In this document: in pieces, positions 46,748 to 55,719 of the stretch
How the letters are laid out: every line of letters begins with the position of its first letter
How positions within the stretch are numbered: the stretch's first letter is position 1
Origin: Candidatus Flexifilum breve
Lineage (GTDB): Bacteria > Chloroflexota > Anaerolineae > Aggregatilineales > Phototrophicaceae
Length of the DNA: 64,000 nucleotides
Assembly: GCA_016717205.1 (NCBI GenBank)
Contig: JADKGC010000006.1
Span: 372,001-436,000 of the forward strand
Direction of reading: 5' to 3'
Made by a program: the position numbers and the translations under genes
The notes under the pieces: model-generated
Told to the model about the DNA's origin: nothing
Database searches by the model: none
What the model saw: the letters and a program-made list of their open reading frames with translations, nothing else

Positions 46748-48010
46748 ATGCGTGCAGGCAAACCCGCGCCTTACTACGGTTGGTATCTCGCGATCACCTT
46801 AGCAGTGACCGAGACGATTTCATGGGGCATCATTTACTATTCGTTTTCGGTGTTCCTCGCGCCGATGGAGCAAGACCTCGGCTGGTCGCGCACCACGCTG
46901 ACGGGTGGCTTTTCGCTGATGTGGCTGATCACAGGTGTGATGGCGTTTCCCGTCGGCACGTGGATCGACAAACATGGCGCGCGCGCGCTGATGACCGCCG
47001 GGTCGGTGGGCGCATCACTGCTGGTGATCCTGTGGTCACAGGTCACGACAGAGACGGCTTTCTATTTGATCTGGGCTGGCTTGGGGGTGTGTGCTGCCGC
47101 CGTCCTGTACGAACCCGCTTTTGCGGCCATCGCTCAGTGGTTTCACCGACGTAGAAGCACTGCTCTGGCAATTGTGACGTTTGCCGCAGGGCTGGCAAGC
47201 ACGATCTTCCTGCCGCTGTCCGATGCGCTGCTGCGCGGATTTGGCTGGCGCACGGCAGTACTGCTGCTCGGACTCTTCCTCGCCAGCATTACGATCCCGC
47301 TGCACGCGCTCCGGCTCCGTCGCCGTCCCGCTGACCTCGGCTTGCAACCGGATGGTGCATCACATACGGTCGACGCGTTGCCATCCGCCTTGCGCGGTGT
47401 GTCACTGCGCGCTGCACTGCATGGGCGCGCCTTCTGGCTGTTCACGCTCGCGTTCGGCTTGATCTCGGTCTCTGCCGCCGCTATCCGGGTTCACTTCATC
47501 CCGTTCCTGATGGGATCGGGGATTGATTCCAGTACCGCCGCGTTTGCCACCGGTGCGATTGGGATCATGCAGGTCGTCGGGCGCATCATTTTTGCGCCCC
47601 TCGATCAACGCTTCTCCACCCGCAGCATCGTGATCGGCGTATTTGCGCTCCATATCGTGGCGTTGTCGATTCTGCTGTTTGGGCAGTCGATGATCCTAAT
47701 CGGTATGTTCATCCTGATCTTTGGTGCAGTGCAAGGTGCAGCGACGCTCTCACGACCATCCTTAATTGCCGAGCTATACGGCGTTTCACACTACGGGCGA
47801 ATTTCGAGCATCATGGCGTTGTTTCTCACGCTGACGAGCACTGCCGCCCCCCTGATCGCTAGCCTGCTGTATGAAGAGGCAGACAGCTACACGCCTGTCC
47901 TGTGGATGGTGGTGATCTTTGCGGTCATAGCCACTGGCGTGGTGATCCTTGCAGGACGCGAAAGAGGGGGCACGCTGCGCGCGTCCACTACCGCTACACA
48001 ACCAGGTTGA
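46748..48010 (+). CDS. MFS transporter, probable arsenical or related exporter
   Basis: 420 residues with twelve membrane helices. The loop 2-3 motif G(T)WIDKHGAR and the monocarboxylate/oxalate-type start YYGWYLAITLAV place it in the MFS 'MCT-like' group. I start at ATG 46748, GGGA upstream. Its position inside the ars island suggests export of an arsenical or of the product of the flavoproteins. ArsJ- or ArsK-type identity cannot be claimed. It ends 17 bp inside the convergent arsP gene. Confidence 0.8.
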   Translation: MRAGKPAPYYGWYLAITLAVTETISWGIIYYSFSVFLAPMEQDLGWSRTTLTGGFSLMWLITGVMAFPVGTWIDKHGARALMTAGSVGASLLVILWSQVTTETAFYLIWAGLGVCAAAVLYEPAFAAIAQWFHRRRSTALAIVTFAAGLASTIFLPLSDALLRGFGWRTAVLLLGLFLASITIPLHALRLRRRPADLGLQPDGASHTVDALPSALRGVSLRAALHGRAFWLFTLAFGLISVSAAAIRVHFIPFLMGSGIDSSTAAFATGAIGIMQVVGRIIFAPLDQRFSTRSIVIGVFALHIVALSILLFGQSMILIGMFILIFGAVQGAATLSRPSLIAELYGVSHYGRISSIMALFLTLTSTAAPLIASLLYEEADSYTPVLWMVVIFAVIATGVVILAGRERGGTLRASTTATQPG

Positions 48011-49046
48011 ACAAATACCCGGTCAACACAATGCTGAGCGCGACCACGCCGACGAAGATGGCGATCAGGCGCGGTTTCAACACCTTCCGCAAGATGATCA
48101 TTTCCGGCAGGCTGAGCGCGACCACAGCCATCATAAATGCTAGGGCGGTTCCCAGTGCCGCCCCTTTGCCCAACACGGCACTGATGATCGGGATGACTCC
48201 CGCAGCATTGGAGTACAACGGAATGCCCAGCAATACCGCTGCTGGCACTGACCACCACGCGCGTTCGCCCATGATCCCCGTCAGCGCATCTTCCGGCACA
48301 AAACCGTGAATAAACGCGCCGATGCCGATCCCGATGATGACGAATAACCACACTTTTCCCACGATTTCACGGGTGCTGTCCGCCGCTTGTCCGAAGCGTT
48401 CTAGCCAACTCAGCTTTCGTTGCACGGCATCCGGCTGTACATGTTTTGCCCGGATCTCATAGACAAACGGTTCGACATAGCGCTCCAGCTTCAAGGGACC
48501 GAGGACTAACCCGGACACCACGCCGATGACGATGCCGGAGACCAGATAGAGCAGAGCCACCTTCCAACCGAACAGCCCCAGCAGCATGACGAACGCGACC
48601 TCATTCATGATGGGTGAGGTGATGAGAAACGAGAAGGTAATGCCTAGCGGAATGCCTGCTTGCACGAAACCAATGAACAAGGGCACGGATGAGCACGAGC
48701 AGAACGGTGTAATTGCGCCGAAGACGGCAGCCATAACATTGCCGATACCCTCACCACGTCGTTCAACTAGCGAGCGCACCTTTTCGGTGTCGATGAAGGT
48801 CTGTACGAACGTGATCAGGAAGATCATGCCGGAGAGCAGCAGAAGAAGCTTTGGTACATCATAGATGAAGAAATTGAGTGCCTCGCCAAGCTGGCTGTCA
48901 GGGCTTAATCCAAGCAGCGAATACGTCAGCCAATCAGCGATGGGTTGCAGGTTGTTGTACAGCATGAGCCAAACGACCGCGACCACGCCTACAATGATAA
49001 AAGCGGGGCGATCATCGCGGCTCGTCGCAATACGGGATAAGCGCAT
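47994..49046 (-). CDS. arsP: ArsP-type permease (DUF318), organoarsenical efflux
   Basis: 350 residues with about eight membrane helices. The TPFCSCSSVPLFIGF motif of ArsP and related permeases is at about 112-126, and a second half-motif GIPLYSNAAGVIPI is near 277. ArsP exports trivalent organoarsenicals such as methylarsenite. I start at ATG 49046, with AAGGAA nine bases upstream. The gene order arsR, thioredoxin-like protein, permease is a common unit. Confidence 0.85.
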   Translation of the reverse strand: MRLSRIATSRDDRPAFIIVGVVAVVWLMLYNNLQPIADWLTYSLLGLSPDSQLGEALNFFIYDVPKLLLLLSGMIFLITFVQTFIDTEKVRSLVERRGEGIGNVMAAVFGAITPFCSCSSVPLFIGFVQAGIPLGITFSFLITSPIMNEVAFVMLLGLFGWKVALLYLVSGIVIGVVSGLVLGPLKLERYVEPFVYEIRAKHVQPDAVQRKLSWLERFGQAADSTREIVGKVWLFVIIGIGIGAFIHGFVPEDALTGIMGERAWWSVPAAVLLGIPLYSNAAGVIPIISAVLGKGAALGTALAFMMAVVALSLPEMIILRKVLKPRLIAIFVGVVALSIVLTGYLFNLVV

Positions 49047-49062
49047 ACGCAAGATTTCCTTC

Positions 49063-49317
49063 TTACTCGGCAGATTGTAACTGGGACGCCCATTCGACAA
49101 TCTGCTGCCGTTTGGGAATACGTCCTGCCGACTTCACTGCTTCATTCATTACCAACCCGGGCGTGCTCAAAATGCCGTAAGCGGCGATGTCGGCATATTC
49201 CGTTATTTTTTCCAGCGTGTACGGGATGCCTTCTGCATCCAGCGCGGCGCGCGTTTCTGCCTCCAGACGTTTGCAGTTGGCACAGCCCGACCCTAAGACT
49301 TTCACTTGCAGCATCAT
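49063..49317 (-). CDS. small thioredoxin-fold redox protein (TM0996/MTH895 type)
   Basis: 84 residues with the active site GSGCANCKRLEAE (CxxC at 12 and 15) and a cis-Pro in STPGLVMN. These short proteins are found next to DUF318 permeases, where they are thought to pass electrons or metal ligands. It lies 8 bp after the arsR stop and 16 bp before arsP. Confidence 0.88.
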   Translation of the reverse strand: MMLQVKVLGSGCANCKRLEAETRAALDAEGIPYTLEKITEYADIAAYGILSTPGLVMNEAVKSAGRIPKRQQIVEWASQLQSAE

Positions 49318-49325
49318 GAATCCTT

Positions 49326-49664
49326 TCAGCGAATGCTTTCCACAGCGATCATCGAACAGAGCGGGCAGGTACAGCCCGCAAGTTTTTGGATGGGTGTAAA
49401 CTCACGTTCAAACAGCAGGTCAAGCCAGCGGTGGAGCTGTGGATCAGCCAGACGATAGAAGACTTGCAGCCCATCCTTGCGGGTTTCGACCAGCCCTGCG
49501 TCGCGCAAGACCATCAACTGCTGGGAGATATACGCCTGCCGTCGATCGAGCGCTCGCTCAATGTGACAGACACACACTTCGCCGCCGCGCAGCATATCGA
49601 GGATTTGCAACCGGACGGGATGCGCCAGCCCTTTGAGCTTTTCCGCGAGTTCGCCGTAAATCAC
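49326..49664 (-). CDS. ArsR/SmtB-family metalloregulator
   Basis: The 112-residue repressor has the classical metal site GGEVCVCHIERAL on the recognition helix and a C-terminal TCPLC motif, giving four candidate thiolates. The winged helix reads QAYISQQLMVLRDAGLV. Starts at GTG 49664. It heads the three-gene arsP operon and has a distinct palindromic operator upstream. Confidence 0.9.
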   Translation of the reverse strand: MIYGELAEKLKGLAHPVRLQILDMLRGGEVCVCHIERALDRRQAYISQQLMVLRDAGLVETRKDGLQVFYRLADPQLHRWLDLLFEREFTPIQKLAGCTCPLCSMIAVESIR

Positions 49665-49681
49665 AGGAGCCCTTAACCTAT

Positions 49682-49697
49682 ATTCATATTCTTGAAT
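49682..49697 (-). promoter_or_regulatory. operator of the second ArsR
   Basis: ATTCATATTCTTGAAT: inverted ATTCA/TGAAT with a six-base centre, 18 bp before the GTG start. The same geometry as the other ArsR boxes but different half-sites, so the two ArsR proteins should not cross-bind strongly. Confidence 0.6.
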
Positions 49698-50006
49698 GTA
49701 GTTTATGCCTTATCAATCTAATGCAGCAGTGATGAACATCACATTCGAGAAGTGCAACTAGGCAGTCGGAGGGCGATCATACGGGTCGGTTCGTCCACTC
49801 AACGGCGGCGCTGCACTTCACTTCTCCTCTCCCGCGCTGTTTTTGAGGCGCGACTTATTTCGTAAAGTAGCACATCAGCCCACAGCAACGCCGGTCGATA
49901 TGGTGCATCGCTCCGGCTTCGACTCAGAGGGACGGATACAGGGAACCCCAATCCGCCTGTTGTGTACATCGTACAATCAGACTGGGGTTGAGAGGAGGTT
50001 GGGACT
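49698..50006. other. intergenic stretch between the ars island and the mobile module
   Basis: 309 bp without an ORF. An imperfect inverted repeat TTGTgTAC-ATC-GTACAA (49960-49976) overlaps a possible -10 TACAAT and may be the antitoxin's own operator. AACCCCA (49944) and TGGGGTT (49983) form an outer 7-bp inverted repeat. AGGAGG (49993-49998) is the ribosome site of the next gene. Confidence 0.4.
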
Positions 50007-50295
50007 ATGACTGACCGAACAATAACGCTGCGTTCTGATTTGGTTGAACAGCTGGAAGCACTAGCATCACATGAAGGAAAAACGCTTAACGAGGTCGTCG
50101 AGCAATTCCCTCAATGGCTATACACCGATCAGCGGTAACTGGGCTCTGGCAGTTGCAGAAGGTATAGAAGGGGCGGAAAGTGCGTTGCTTGATGAACCTG
50201 ACGCCTCATCGAACAGCCGTAACCATTTCGAGAAACATCTTCGAGAACAGGGGTATGAATCTCATCACAACAGCGATTCTGATCGATGGTCTTAA
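50007..50295 (+). pseudogene. ribbon-helix-helix (antitoxin-like) protein, one frameshift
   Basis: From ATG 50007 the product begins TITLRSDLVEQLEALA and GKTLNEVVEQF, a ribbon-helix-helix DNA-binding motif. The raw frame stops at 50138. Removing one C of the CCC at 50108-50110 continues it as LNGYTPISGN through to the stop at 50293-50295, about 95 residues, with an acidic tail typical of toxin-neutralising antitoxins. No toxin gene follows, so it is an orphan or a remnant. Confidence 0.6.
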
Positions 50296-50398
50296 CTCAA
50301 ATGATTTCGAATATGTATGACAAAGTATATTATATGCAAATAAGTGTTGATTTTCGCGGATACGCAGGTTGTACTCGAACTATGTCCACGCAAGAAAA

Positions 50399-50426
50399 AA
50401 GCTCTTGAGAACCGTCTCAAGGGCTT
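50399..50426. repeat. hairpin copy A
   Basis: AAGCTCTTGAGA, ACCG, TCTCAAGGGCTT: a 12-bp stem with one G.T pair, preceded by six A and followed by ATCTTC. Near-identical to copy B 156 bp downstream, except for one stem base and the loop. Confidence 0.6.
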
Positions 50427-50554
50427 ATCTTCTCTCGGACTTGAGAACTTGGATTCGAATGCTGTGTACGTCAACTTGAGCTTAAATCTATAGGAACGTC
50501 TGCAATTAAGGAAAAAAGTACGGGGACAGGAGTCGAACATTGTTTGAGTAAGAA

Positions 50555-50586
50555 AAAAGCCCTTGAGAAAACTCTCAAGGGCTTTT
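50555..50586. terminator. hairpin copy B, bidirectional terminator
   Basis: A perfect 14-bp stem AAAAGCCCTTGAGA/TCTCAAGGGCTTTT with loop AAAC, flanked by A and T tracts, so it can terminate from either side. Confidence 0.75.
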
Positions 50587-50883
50587 CTTCGCGTGTGCTG
50601 GGGAAGTGGAACCAAGTCGAACATCCGCATCACCTGAATACCCTCTATTTTACCAATCGTATTGAGTTTCCTCAACGTGAGTTACTCACGGAAATGACAG
50701 CAATCCACAGTTGAACTTCGGCTTTTGCGGTGAAGGGGAGAGGTAGCCGCCCTCCCCCAATCACCTTGAAGCTCGCTGCTCACGCCAGCAAGACTCCCGG
50801 ATGTCACTTTACCACACCTCCGTGAAGTCCTTGCCAGCCACAGCGAATTCGACAGTTTGTTGGGTTACTGAGAGGAACTGGTA

Positions 50884-51708
50884 ATGACTCGCTCGTTCGT
50901 ATTCACCAACCACAAAGGGGGTGTCGGGAAATCGACATCCGCTACCAACATTGCGTTTGGCATCGTCAATCTGCTGCGCCGCGCTAATGTCGCCAATCCA
51001 CGTGTGTTGATCATCGATACCGACTCGCAGGGACATGCGTCGTTGGTCACAACCGGGCGCAAGGACTACGGTGCGGACGACAGCCTGTACACCGTGCTCA
51101 TGGCAGAACGTCAGAATGCGCCGCAGGTACTCATGAACTGCATTGTGCAGAGTCAGTGGGATGAGAACCTGCACGTCCTTCCGGCATCTCCAATGCTTGA
51201 AGGCGCAGAGCGCGAACTGATGGGTGTGGCGGGCGCGCCGTATCGTCTCGCTGATCCGTTAAGCAAGATTGCCAACCAGTATGGTGCGATTGTCATCGAT
51301 ACGCGCCCTTCCTTCTCACTTCTCACCGAGATGGGCTTGATCGCCGCGACGGATGCGATCATCCCGGTTGAGCCGCGTTACTTGGAGACAGTCGGTCTCA
51401 CCAGTGTTATCCAGAAAATCAACGATATCCGCGAAGGCTGGCGACATCCCAATCTGCGTGTAAGTGGGCTGTTGGTGACGAAGATGGATACCCGTGTGCG
51501 TGGTCACAATCACCTGCTGGCAGAATTGAAGGGTCATGCCGTCTTGGGCAAGCTGCTGCTCGGCGTGATCCCGTCGAACGAAGCCGTGTCCTACGCGCAT
51601 CGCAATCATCAAAGCTTGTTTACCTACGACCCACGCTCATCAGCGAGCAAAGCGTATATGCAGGTCGTCGCGTCGCTCGTCCGCTATCTGTCCAAAGGCG
51701 GCGAATGA
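50884..51708 (+). CDS. parA: ParA-family partition ATPase
   Basis: Deviant Walker A is NHKGGVGKST at residues 9-18, the A' motif is VLIIDTDSQGHA and the B motif IVIDTRPSFS. The usual DxxPS is TRPS here. The 274-residue protein lacks an N-terminal HTH, as in type Ib or chromosomal-like ParA. ParB follows with an overlapping start, and a parS-like palindrome lies after parB. Moves DNA copies before cell division in plasmids and integrative elements. Confidence 0.92.
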   Translation: MTRSFVFTNHKGGVGKSTSATNIAFGIVNLLRRANVANPRVLIIDTDSQGHASLVTTGRKDYGADDSLYTVLMAERQNAPQVLMNCIVQSQWDENLHVLPASPMLEGAERELMGVAGAPYRLADPLSKIANQYGAIVIDTRPSFSLLTEMGLIAATDAIIPVEPRYLETVGLTSVIQKINDIREGWRHPNLRVSGLLVTKMDTRVRGHNHLLAELKGHAVLGKLLLGVIPSNEAVSYAHRNHQSLFTYDPRSSASKAYMQVVASLVRYLSKGGE

Positions 51709-52910
51709 TGGCACAGGCAAAGAACGGCAATACGTCGCGGATTGATGATCTGCTTGCATCGGTGACGGGCGATCTGCTGGGTGACATGCCTCAGGCATTC
51801 ACAGACAATTCAATCCGCGTTGAGCGCATCCTGCTGGAAATGGTGCGCCCTGATCCGGTGCAACCACGCCGGGTGCTGCCAGAGAGTATTCATCTGAATT
51901 TTCACAACAACCGCGTGACCCCAACCCAAGCACTGCGCGAACTGGTTCAGATCGTGCAAATTGCGGCTCGTCAGCGCGGACGACCGTTCAACAGCGTGGT
52001 GGAACTGCTGCCGAATGGAGACGACGAACGCGAAGACGATGCGGAGGTTAAGCTATCACCTGAAGAAACGTTGCTGCGCGATCTGGTCAATCTGGCGATC
52101 ACCATCCGCGACGATGGGCAGGTGAACCCGCTCACGGTTGTTGATGTTTCGCAGGGCGTGACCCGTTTGTTTCGCATCGAGACGGGCGAACGCCGTTACT
52201 GGGCGACGTGGTTGCTGCGTGACTTCATCCCCGGCTATACAGGTGACGGCATGATCCCGTGCATTGTCATTCCCGAAAAGCAGTCATCGGTGTTTCGGCA
52301 GGCGAAGGAGAACACTGCACGATCCGGCTTAACCGCTGTTGCGTTGGCACGACAAGCAGCACTGCTGTTGCTCACCGTTCACGGCTACGAGATTCCCGCC
52401 TATGCAGTCGGGAACGATTTTTATCGACAGGCACTTGAACTTGACCTGCGTGGTAAGCGCGAATACACCGAGACAATCCTGAGTGCGATGGGAGGTATCA
52501 AGCGTGGGCAGTTCAGTTATATCAAAGGACTGCTGCGTCTATCTGATGAAGCGCTTGAACTGGCAGATCGCCACGCCATTGAAGAGGGTCGCCTTCGTCA
52601 CGTCATTAATATAGCGTCTGAATATCATGCGGAGATTGTCCGTCAAATCATCGACTTCAACTTATCAACCAAACAGGTGAAAGAATTGTGCGAAGGTGAC
52701 GGTGCGCAATCGCTGAAGGAGGAGGCAGAAGACATTTCTTCTTCTGCACTCAAGATTGCGAAAGTGACGCAGACGATCAACACGACTACACCGCAGGAAC
52801 TTGCACGTGCGCTGATGCGACAGGAAGGTGATGCCAGCATTGCACGAGCGCGGCTTCAGGCGATGCGAAAGCTGCTCGGCGAAGTTGAACGTTACCTGAC
52901 GAGCGATTGA
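51705..52910 (+). CDS. parB: ParB-like partition protein
   Basis: The N-terminal ParB/Srx CTPase domain shows VRPDPVQPRR and the CTP-binding FRIETGERRYWATWL near residue 155. A central helical region with helix-turn-helix potential (TILSAMGGIKRGQFSYIKGLL) would bind parS. A 60-residue insertion rich in Asp/Glu lies between motifs. 401 residues, longer than most. The start overlaps the parA stop (ATGATG), and either ATG may serve. Confidence 0.85.
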   Translation: MMAQAKNGNTSRIDDLLASVTGDLLGDMPQAFTDNSIRVERILLEMVRPDPVQPRRVLPESIHLNFHNNRVTPTQALRELVQIVQIAARQRGRPFNSVVELLPNGDDEREDDAEVKLSPEETLLRDLVNLAITIRDDGQVNPLTVVDVSQGVTRLFRIETGERRYWATWLLRDFIPGYTGDGMIPCIVIPEKQSSVFRQAKENTARSGLTAVALARQAALLLLTVHGYEIPAYAVGNDFYRQALELDLRGKREYTETILSAMGGIKRGQFSYIKGLLRLSDEALELADRHAIEEGRLRHVINIASEYHAEIVRQIIDFNLSTKQVKELCEGDGAQSLKEEAEDISSSALKIAKVTQTINTTTPQELARALMRQEGDASIARARLQAMRKLLGEVERYLTSD

Positions 52911-52912
52911 AA

Positions 52913-52932
52913 TTGTTCACACGTGTGAACAA
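52913..52932. promoter_or_regulatory. 20-bp perfect palindrome, candidate parS
   Basis: TTGTTCACACGTGTGAACAA begins two bases after the parB stop. Its TGTT...CACGTG...AACA pattern resembles the canonical parS sequence (TGTTTCACGTGAAACA), with two extra bases in the arms. It is the only such site I noticed in the window. A second hairpin (GCCCACTGC, 52988-53012) lies shortly after. Confidence 0.65.
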
Positions 52933-53150
52933 ATTGGGAGATTCATCATGAACGCACTAACTCGATCACCACCCTAGAAAAGGAAATGCCCACTGCGGTA
53001 AGGCACGTGGGCGGCGGGCTGGGGATACAATTGTGAACTCGGCACTCACAATGTATCACAGCCTGTCCTCTCGTGCAACTCAGTTTGACGTTCAAACCGT
53101 GTTTTTCGGACACGAGTTTTCTTCAACTTTGCATGGAAACCGAGGGACAG

Positions 53151-55715
53151 ATGAGCATTGATCTGGAGCAGATTCGCTCCGCTAATCCAATCGAACAGAT
53201 TGTTGGCGAGAAATTCGCCTTGAAACGGCAGGGGACGCGCTTCGTCGCTATCGAGCATGACAGTCTGGTCGTCACACCTCAAACGGGCCAATACTACTGG
53301 AATTCCAAAGGGGAGTATGGCGATACGTTCGATTTTGTCGGGCGTCACCTTCTCAACTACAGTACGGGTTGGAACAACCGCGATGCCACGATGTTTATGG
53401 AGGCGGTGCGCTATCTCGCGCAGCGCGCCGGTATTGATATTGAGGCAGGGAACGACTTTCACAAGTCTTCGGCGTGGGCGGAGCGCCAGCTTGTGCAGCG
53501 GTTGCACGAATTGCTGCTTGCCACGCCTGCTGCGCTCGACTACGTGACCAAGACACGTGGATGGCAGCTTGCGATTATCCGCAGCGCGCGACTTGGTTTC
53601 ATGCCGCAGGACAAGCGCAAGCTGCTGGCGGACTTGAACTTGCCCGACAAGTGGCGAGATGTGATCGCCAAGTTTCCCGCCGGGATGATAGTGTATGTCC
53701 ATCTGGAACGGGGGCGTTTGGTGTATCTCAGCGGACGCTCGATTGAAGGCAAGCGCCACTATAATCCGCCACGTGAAATCCTTGGAGAACGCCGTCCCTA
53801 CTACAATCATTTGTACAGCACCGACGCGGAACAGGCAGTCCTCGTCGAAGGTCAGGCAGATGCGATCACGTTTGGTGAGTGGGGCATTCCGGCGCTGGCG
53901 ATTGCCGGGATGCACGTCTCCGACGAACTGCTCACCGCGCTGCGCCAGCATCGCCGCCTGTTCGTCGCGCTCGACAACACGCCGGAGGCGATGGAGAAGA
54001 ATCGTGACATCGCGCGGATGCTCGGCGCGACCGCCTTCATTCCGCGTCTGCCGGAGGGCGTGAAAGACGCGAATGACTGGCTCGTGCAAGGGAATGCCAG
54101 CACGGATGTAGTACAGGATGTCTTGAACAAAGCCCGAACATGGCTGCAAAGCGAGATCGAGCGGGTCTCCTTTCTGGTGGGCTTGGAGCGCAAGGATGCG
54201 GTGCGCGAGCTGTTCACCCATGCCGTTGACCTCGACGAAATGGAGTTGAGTGAGTTCCGGTCGGCGCTGGCAAAGTTGGGCATCAAGGGGCGCGTGTTCA
54301 ATGACCTGCTCAAAGCTGCTCGTGCCAAGACGGAAAAGGAGGAAACCGACGATATGCCGCAGATTCTCGGCGATGACATTCCGCTGCTTTCGCCCGCGCT
54401 AGGCTTCCAAAAGGATGTTGCCATCGTCACTGTATCCGTCGTTGAGCGGACGAAGGACAAGAAGCTCAACACGCAGCCCTACTTGGTCACTTCATCGCGC
54501 GACCTCGTGCGCCTGAGTGACGAACAGATTATTGCGTTGAATGGCAAAGAAGTCGCGCTGCGCGTCATGCCGGAAGGTTCAGATTTCCTTATGCGTTGGC
54601 GTTTCAGCGACATCCAGCGTTTCCTAAAAGGCGAAACCGTCGAACCGGGTCAGGTGTTCGCTGCCGTGCATGACCTGTTCACGCAGTACATCGATTTCCG
54701 CTCTGAGGTCGAGAGCGCGATCCTCGCGTTGTGGACAATCGGAACGTACTTCTACACCATGTTCCCAGCGTATCCCTATCTCGCTTTGAACGGACCCAAG
54801 AACAGCGGAAAGTCAACCGTGATGCGTGTCATGCAACCGCTCGCCTTCAACATGGTCAGCACGTCTGATCCGACCGGCCCGTCGATGTTTCGGCTGATCC
54901 ACTATACGAGCTGCACCGTGGGTATTGATGAAGCCGAACGCTACCACAACCCGAAAGACCCCGGTATGCAGCAAATCCGCCAACTGCTCAACAGCGGCTA
55001 CAAGCAGGGGATGCCCGCGATTCGCTTAATCGGCGAGGACATGAAGCCGCAGGCGTTCGACGTGTACTCCCCCAAGATTCTGGCGGCGATTGCCGGGCTG
55101 GAAGATATTCTCGCGTCGCGCTGCATCGCTATCCCGATGCGTCGCACGGACAAGAAGATTCCCTCCTTTCCGCCGGACTTCGACGGTGCAGCTATTCGCC
55201 ATCAGATGTATACGCTGGCGTTGACCGCTTTTCCCTACGTTCACACCAACTACTTTGACCGTCCAACCCTGCATACCCTACATAACCGTTCCAGCGAACT
55301 CTGGTCGCCGCTGGTCGCGCTGGCTGCCTTCTTTGAAGAACAGGGCGCTGTATCGGGACTGCTTCAGGCGATTGCGACTGCTGCCGAAACCGACGAGCAG
55401 ATCAGCCAAGGCAAGGCGCTGAGCGAACGCGAAGAAGCGGTTTTGCAGGCGCTCGAACTGATGACACGCGGACAGCAAAATGTCGTCTGGATCAAAGCGG
55501 CAGCGCTGCGGGAGAAGGTCGCGCGGCTGATCGGTCAGCCGGTCGAAAAGATGGGGGATACGCAGTGGATCGGTCACATCTTGAAGCGGCTGCATCTGCT
55601 TGATGAGGTCGGGCGTAAGCGCAGCATGGAGGGGATCACCTATGCCGTCAAACCGCTGGATGTGGTCGATATGATGCGTCGCTATGATGTGGCGATGATT
55701 TACGAAAGCCGCTGA
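53151..55715 (+). CDS. TOPRIM primase-helicase of the mobile module
   Basis: The 854-residue protein starts with a degenerate zinc-finger/primase-N region (IEQIVGEKFALKRQG). The TOPRIM domain runs from about 229 (VLVEGQADAITFGE, VALDN). The C-terminal half is a P-loop ATPase with GPKNSGKST near 548-556 and VGIDEAERY near 592, like the DUF3631/phage helicase group. The fusion of primase and helicase functions is typical of plasmid and phage replication proteins. I start at ATG 53151 with GAGG upstream. Longer in-frame starts (53073, 53133) are less likely. Confidence 0.82.
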   Translation: MSIDLEQIRSANPIEQIVGEKFALKRQGTRFVAIEHDSLVVTPQTGQYYWNSKGEYGDTFDFVGRHLLNYSTGWNNRDATMFMEAVRYLAQRAGIDIEAGNDFHKSSAWAERQLVQRLHELLLATPAALDYVTKTRGWQLAIIRSARLGFMPQDKRKLLADLNLPDKWRDVIAKFPAGMIVYVHLERGRLVYLSGRSIEGKRHYNPPREILGERRPYYNHLYSTDAEQAVLVEGQADAITFGEWGIPALAIAGMHVSDELLTALRQHRRLFVALDNTPEAMEKNRDIARMLGATAFIPRLPEGVKDANDWLVQGNASTDVVQDVLNKARTWLQSEIERVSFLVGLERKDAVRELFTHAVDLDEMELSEFRSALAKLGIKGRVFNDLLKAARAKTEKEETDDMPQILGDDIPLLSPALGFQKDVAIVTVSVVERTKDKKLNTQPYLVTSSRDLVRLSDEQIIALNGKEVALRVMPEGSDFLMRWRFSDIQRFLKGETVEPGQVFAAVHDLFTQYIDFRSEVESAILALWTIGTYFYTMFPAYPYLALNGPKNSGKSTVMRVMQPLAFNMVSTSDPTGPSMFRLIHYTSCTVGIDEAERYHNPKDPGMQQIRQLLNSGYKQGMPAIRLIGEDMKPQAFDVYSPKILAAIAGLEDILASRCIAIPMRRTDKKIPSFPPDFDGAAIRHQMYTLALTAFPYVHTNYFDRPTLHTLHNRSSELWSPLVALAAFFEEQGAVSGLLQAIATAAETDEQISQGKALSEREEAVLQALELMTRGQQNVVWIKAAALREKVARLIGQPVEKMGDTQWIGHILKRLHLLDEVGRKRSMEGITYAVKPLDVVDMMRRYDVAMIYESR

Positions 55716-55719
55716 AAAA

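Larger units (their letters stand above)
50296..50883. other. 588-bp non-coding region with two near-identical hairpins
   Basis: No convincing gene. It contains the two hairpins listed separately and an A+T-rich start. GAGAGGAA just before 50884 is the parA ribosome site. The phrase AGTCGAACAT occurs twice (50532 and 50615). It may be the scar of an integration or deletion at the edge of the partition module. Confidence 0.4.

Noticed and set aside
50431..50560. tRNA gene or 3' tRNA fragment suggested by TTCGACTCCTGTCCCC on the minus strand
   Set aside because: The T-stem left arm does not pair (CAATG against CCTGT) and no acceptor or anticodon arm is found.
50884..55715. Prophage
   Set aside because: Replication and partition genes only. 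No capsid, terminase, tail, lysis or integrase gene is present.
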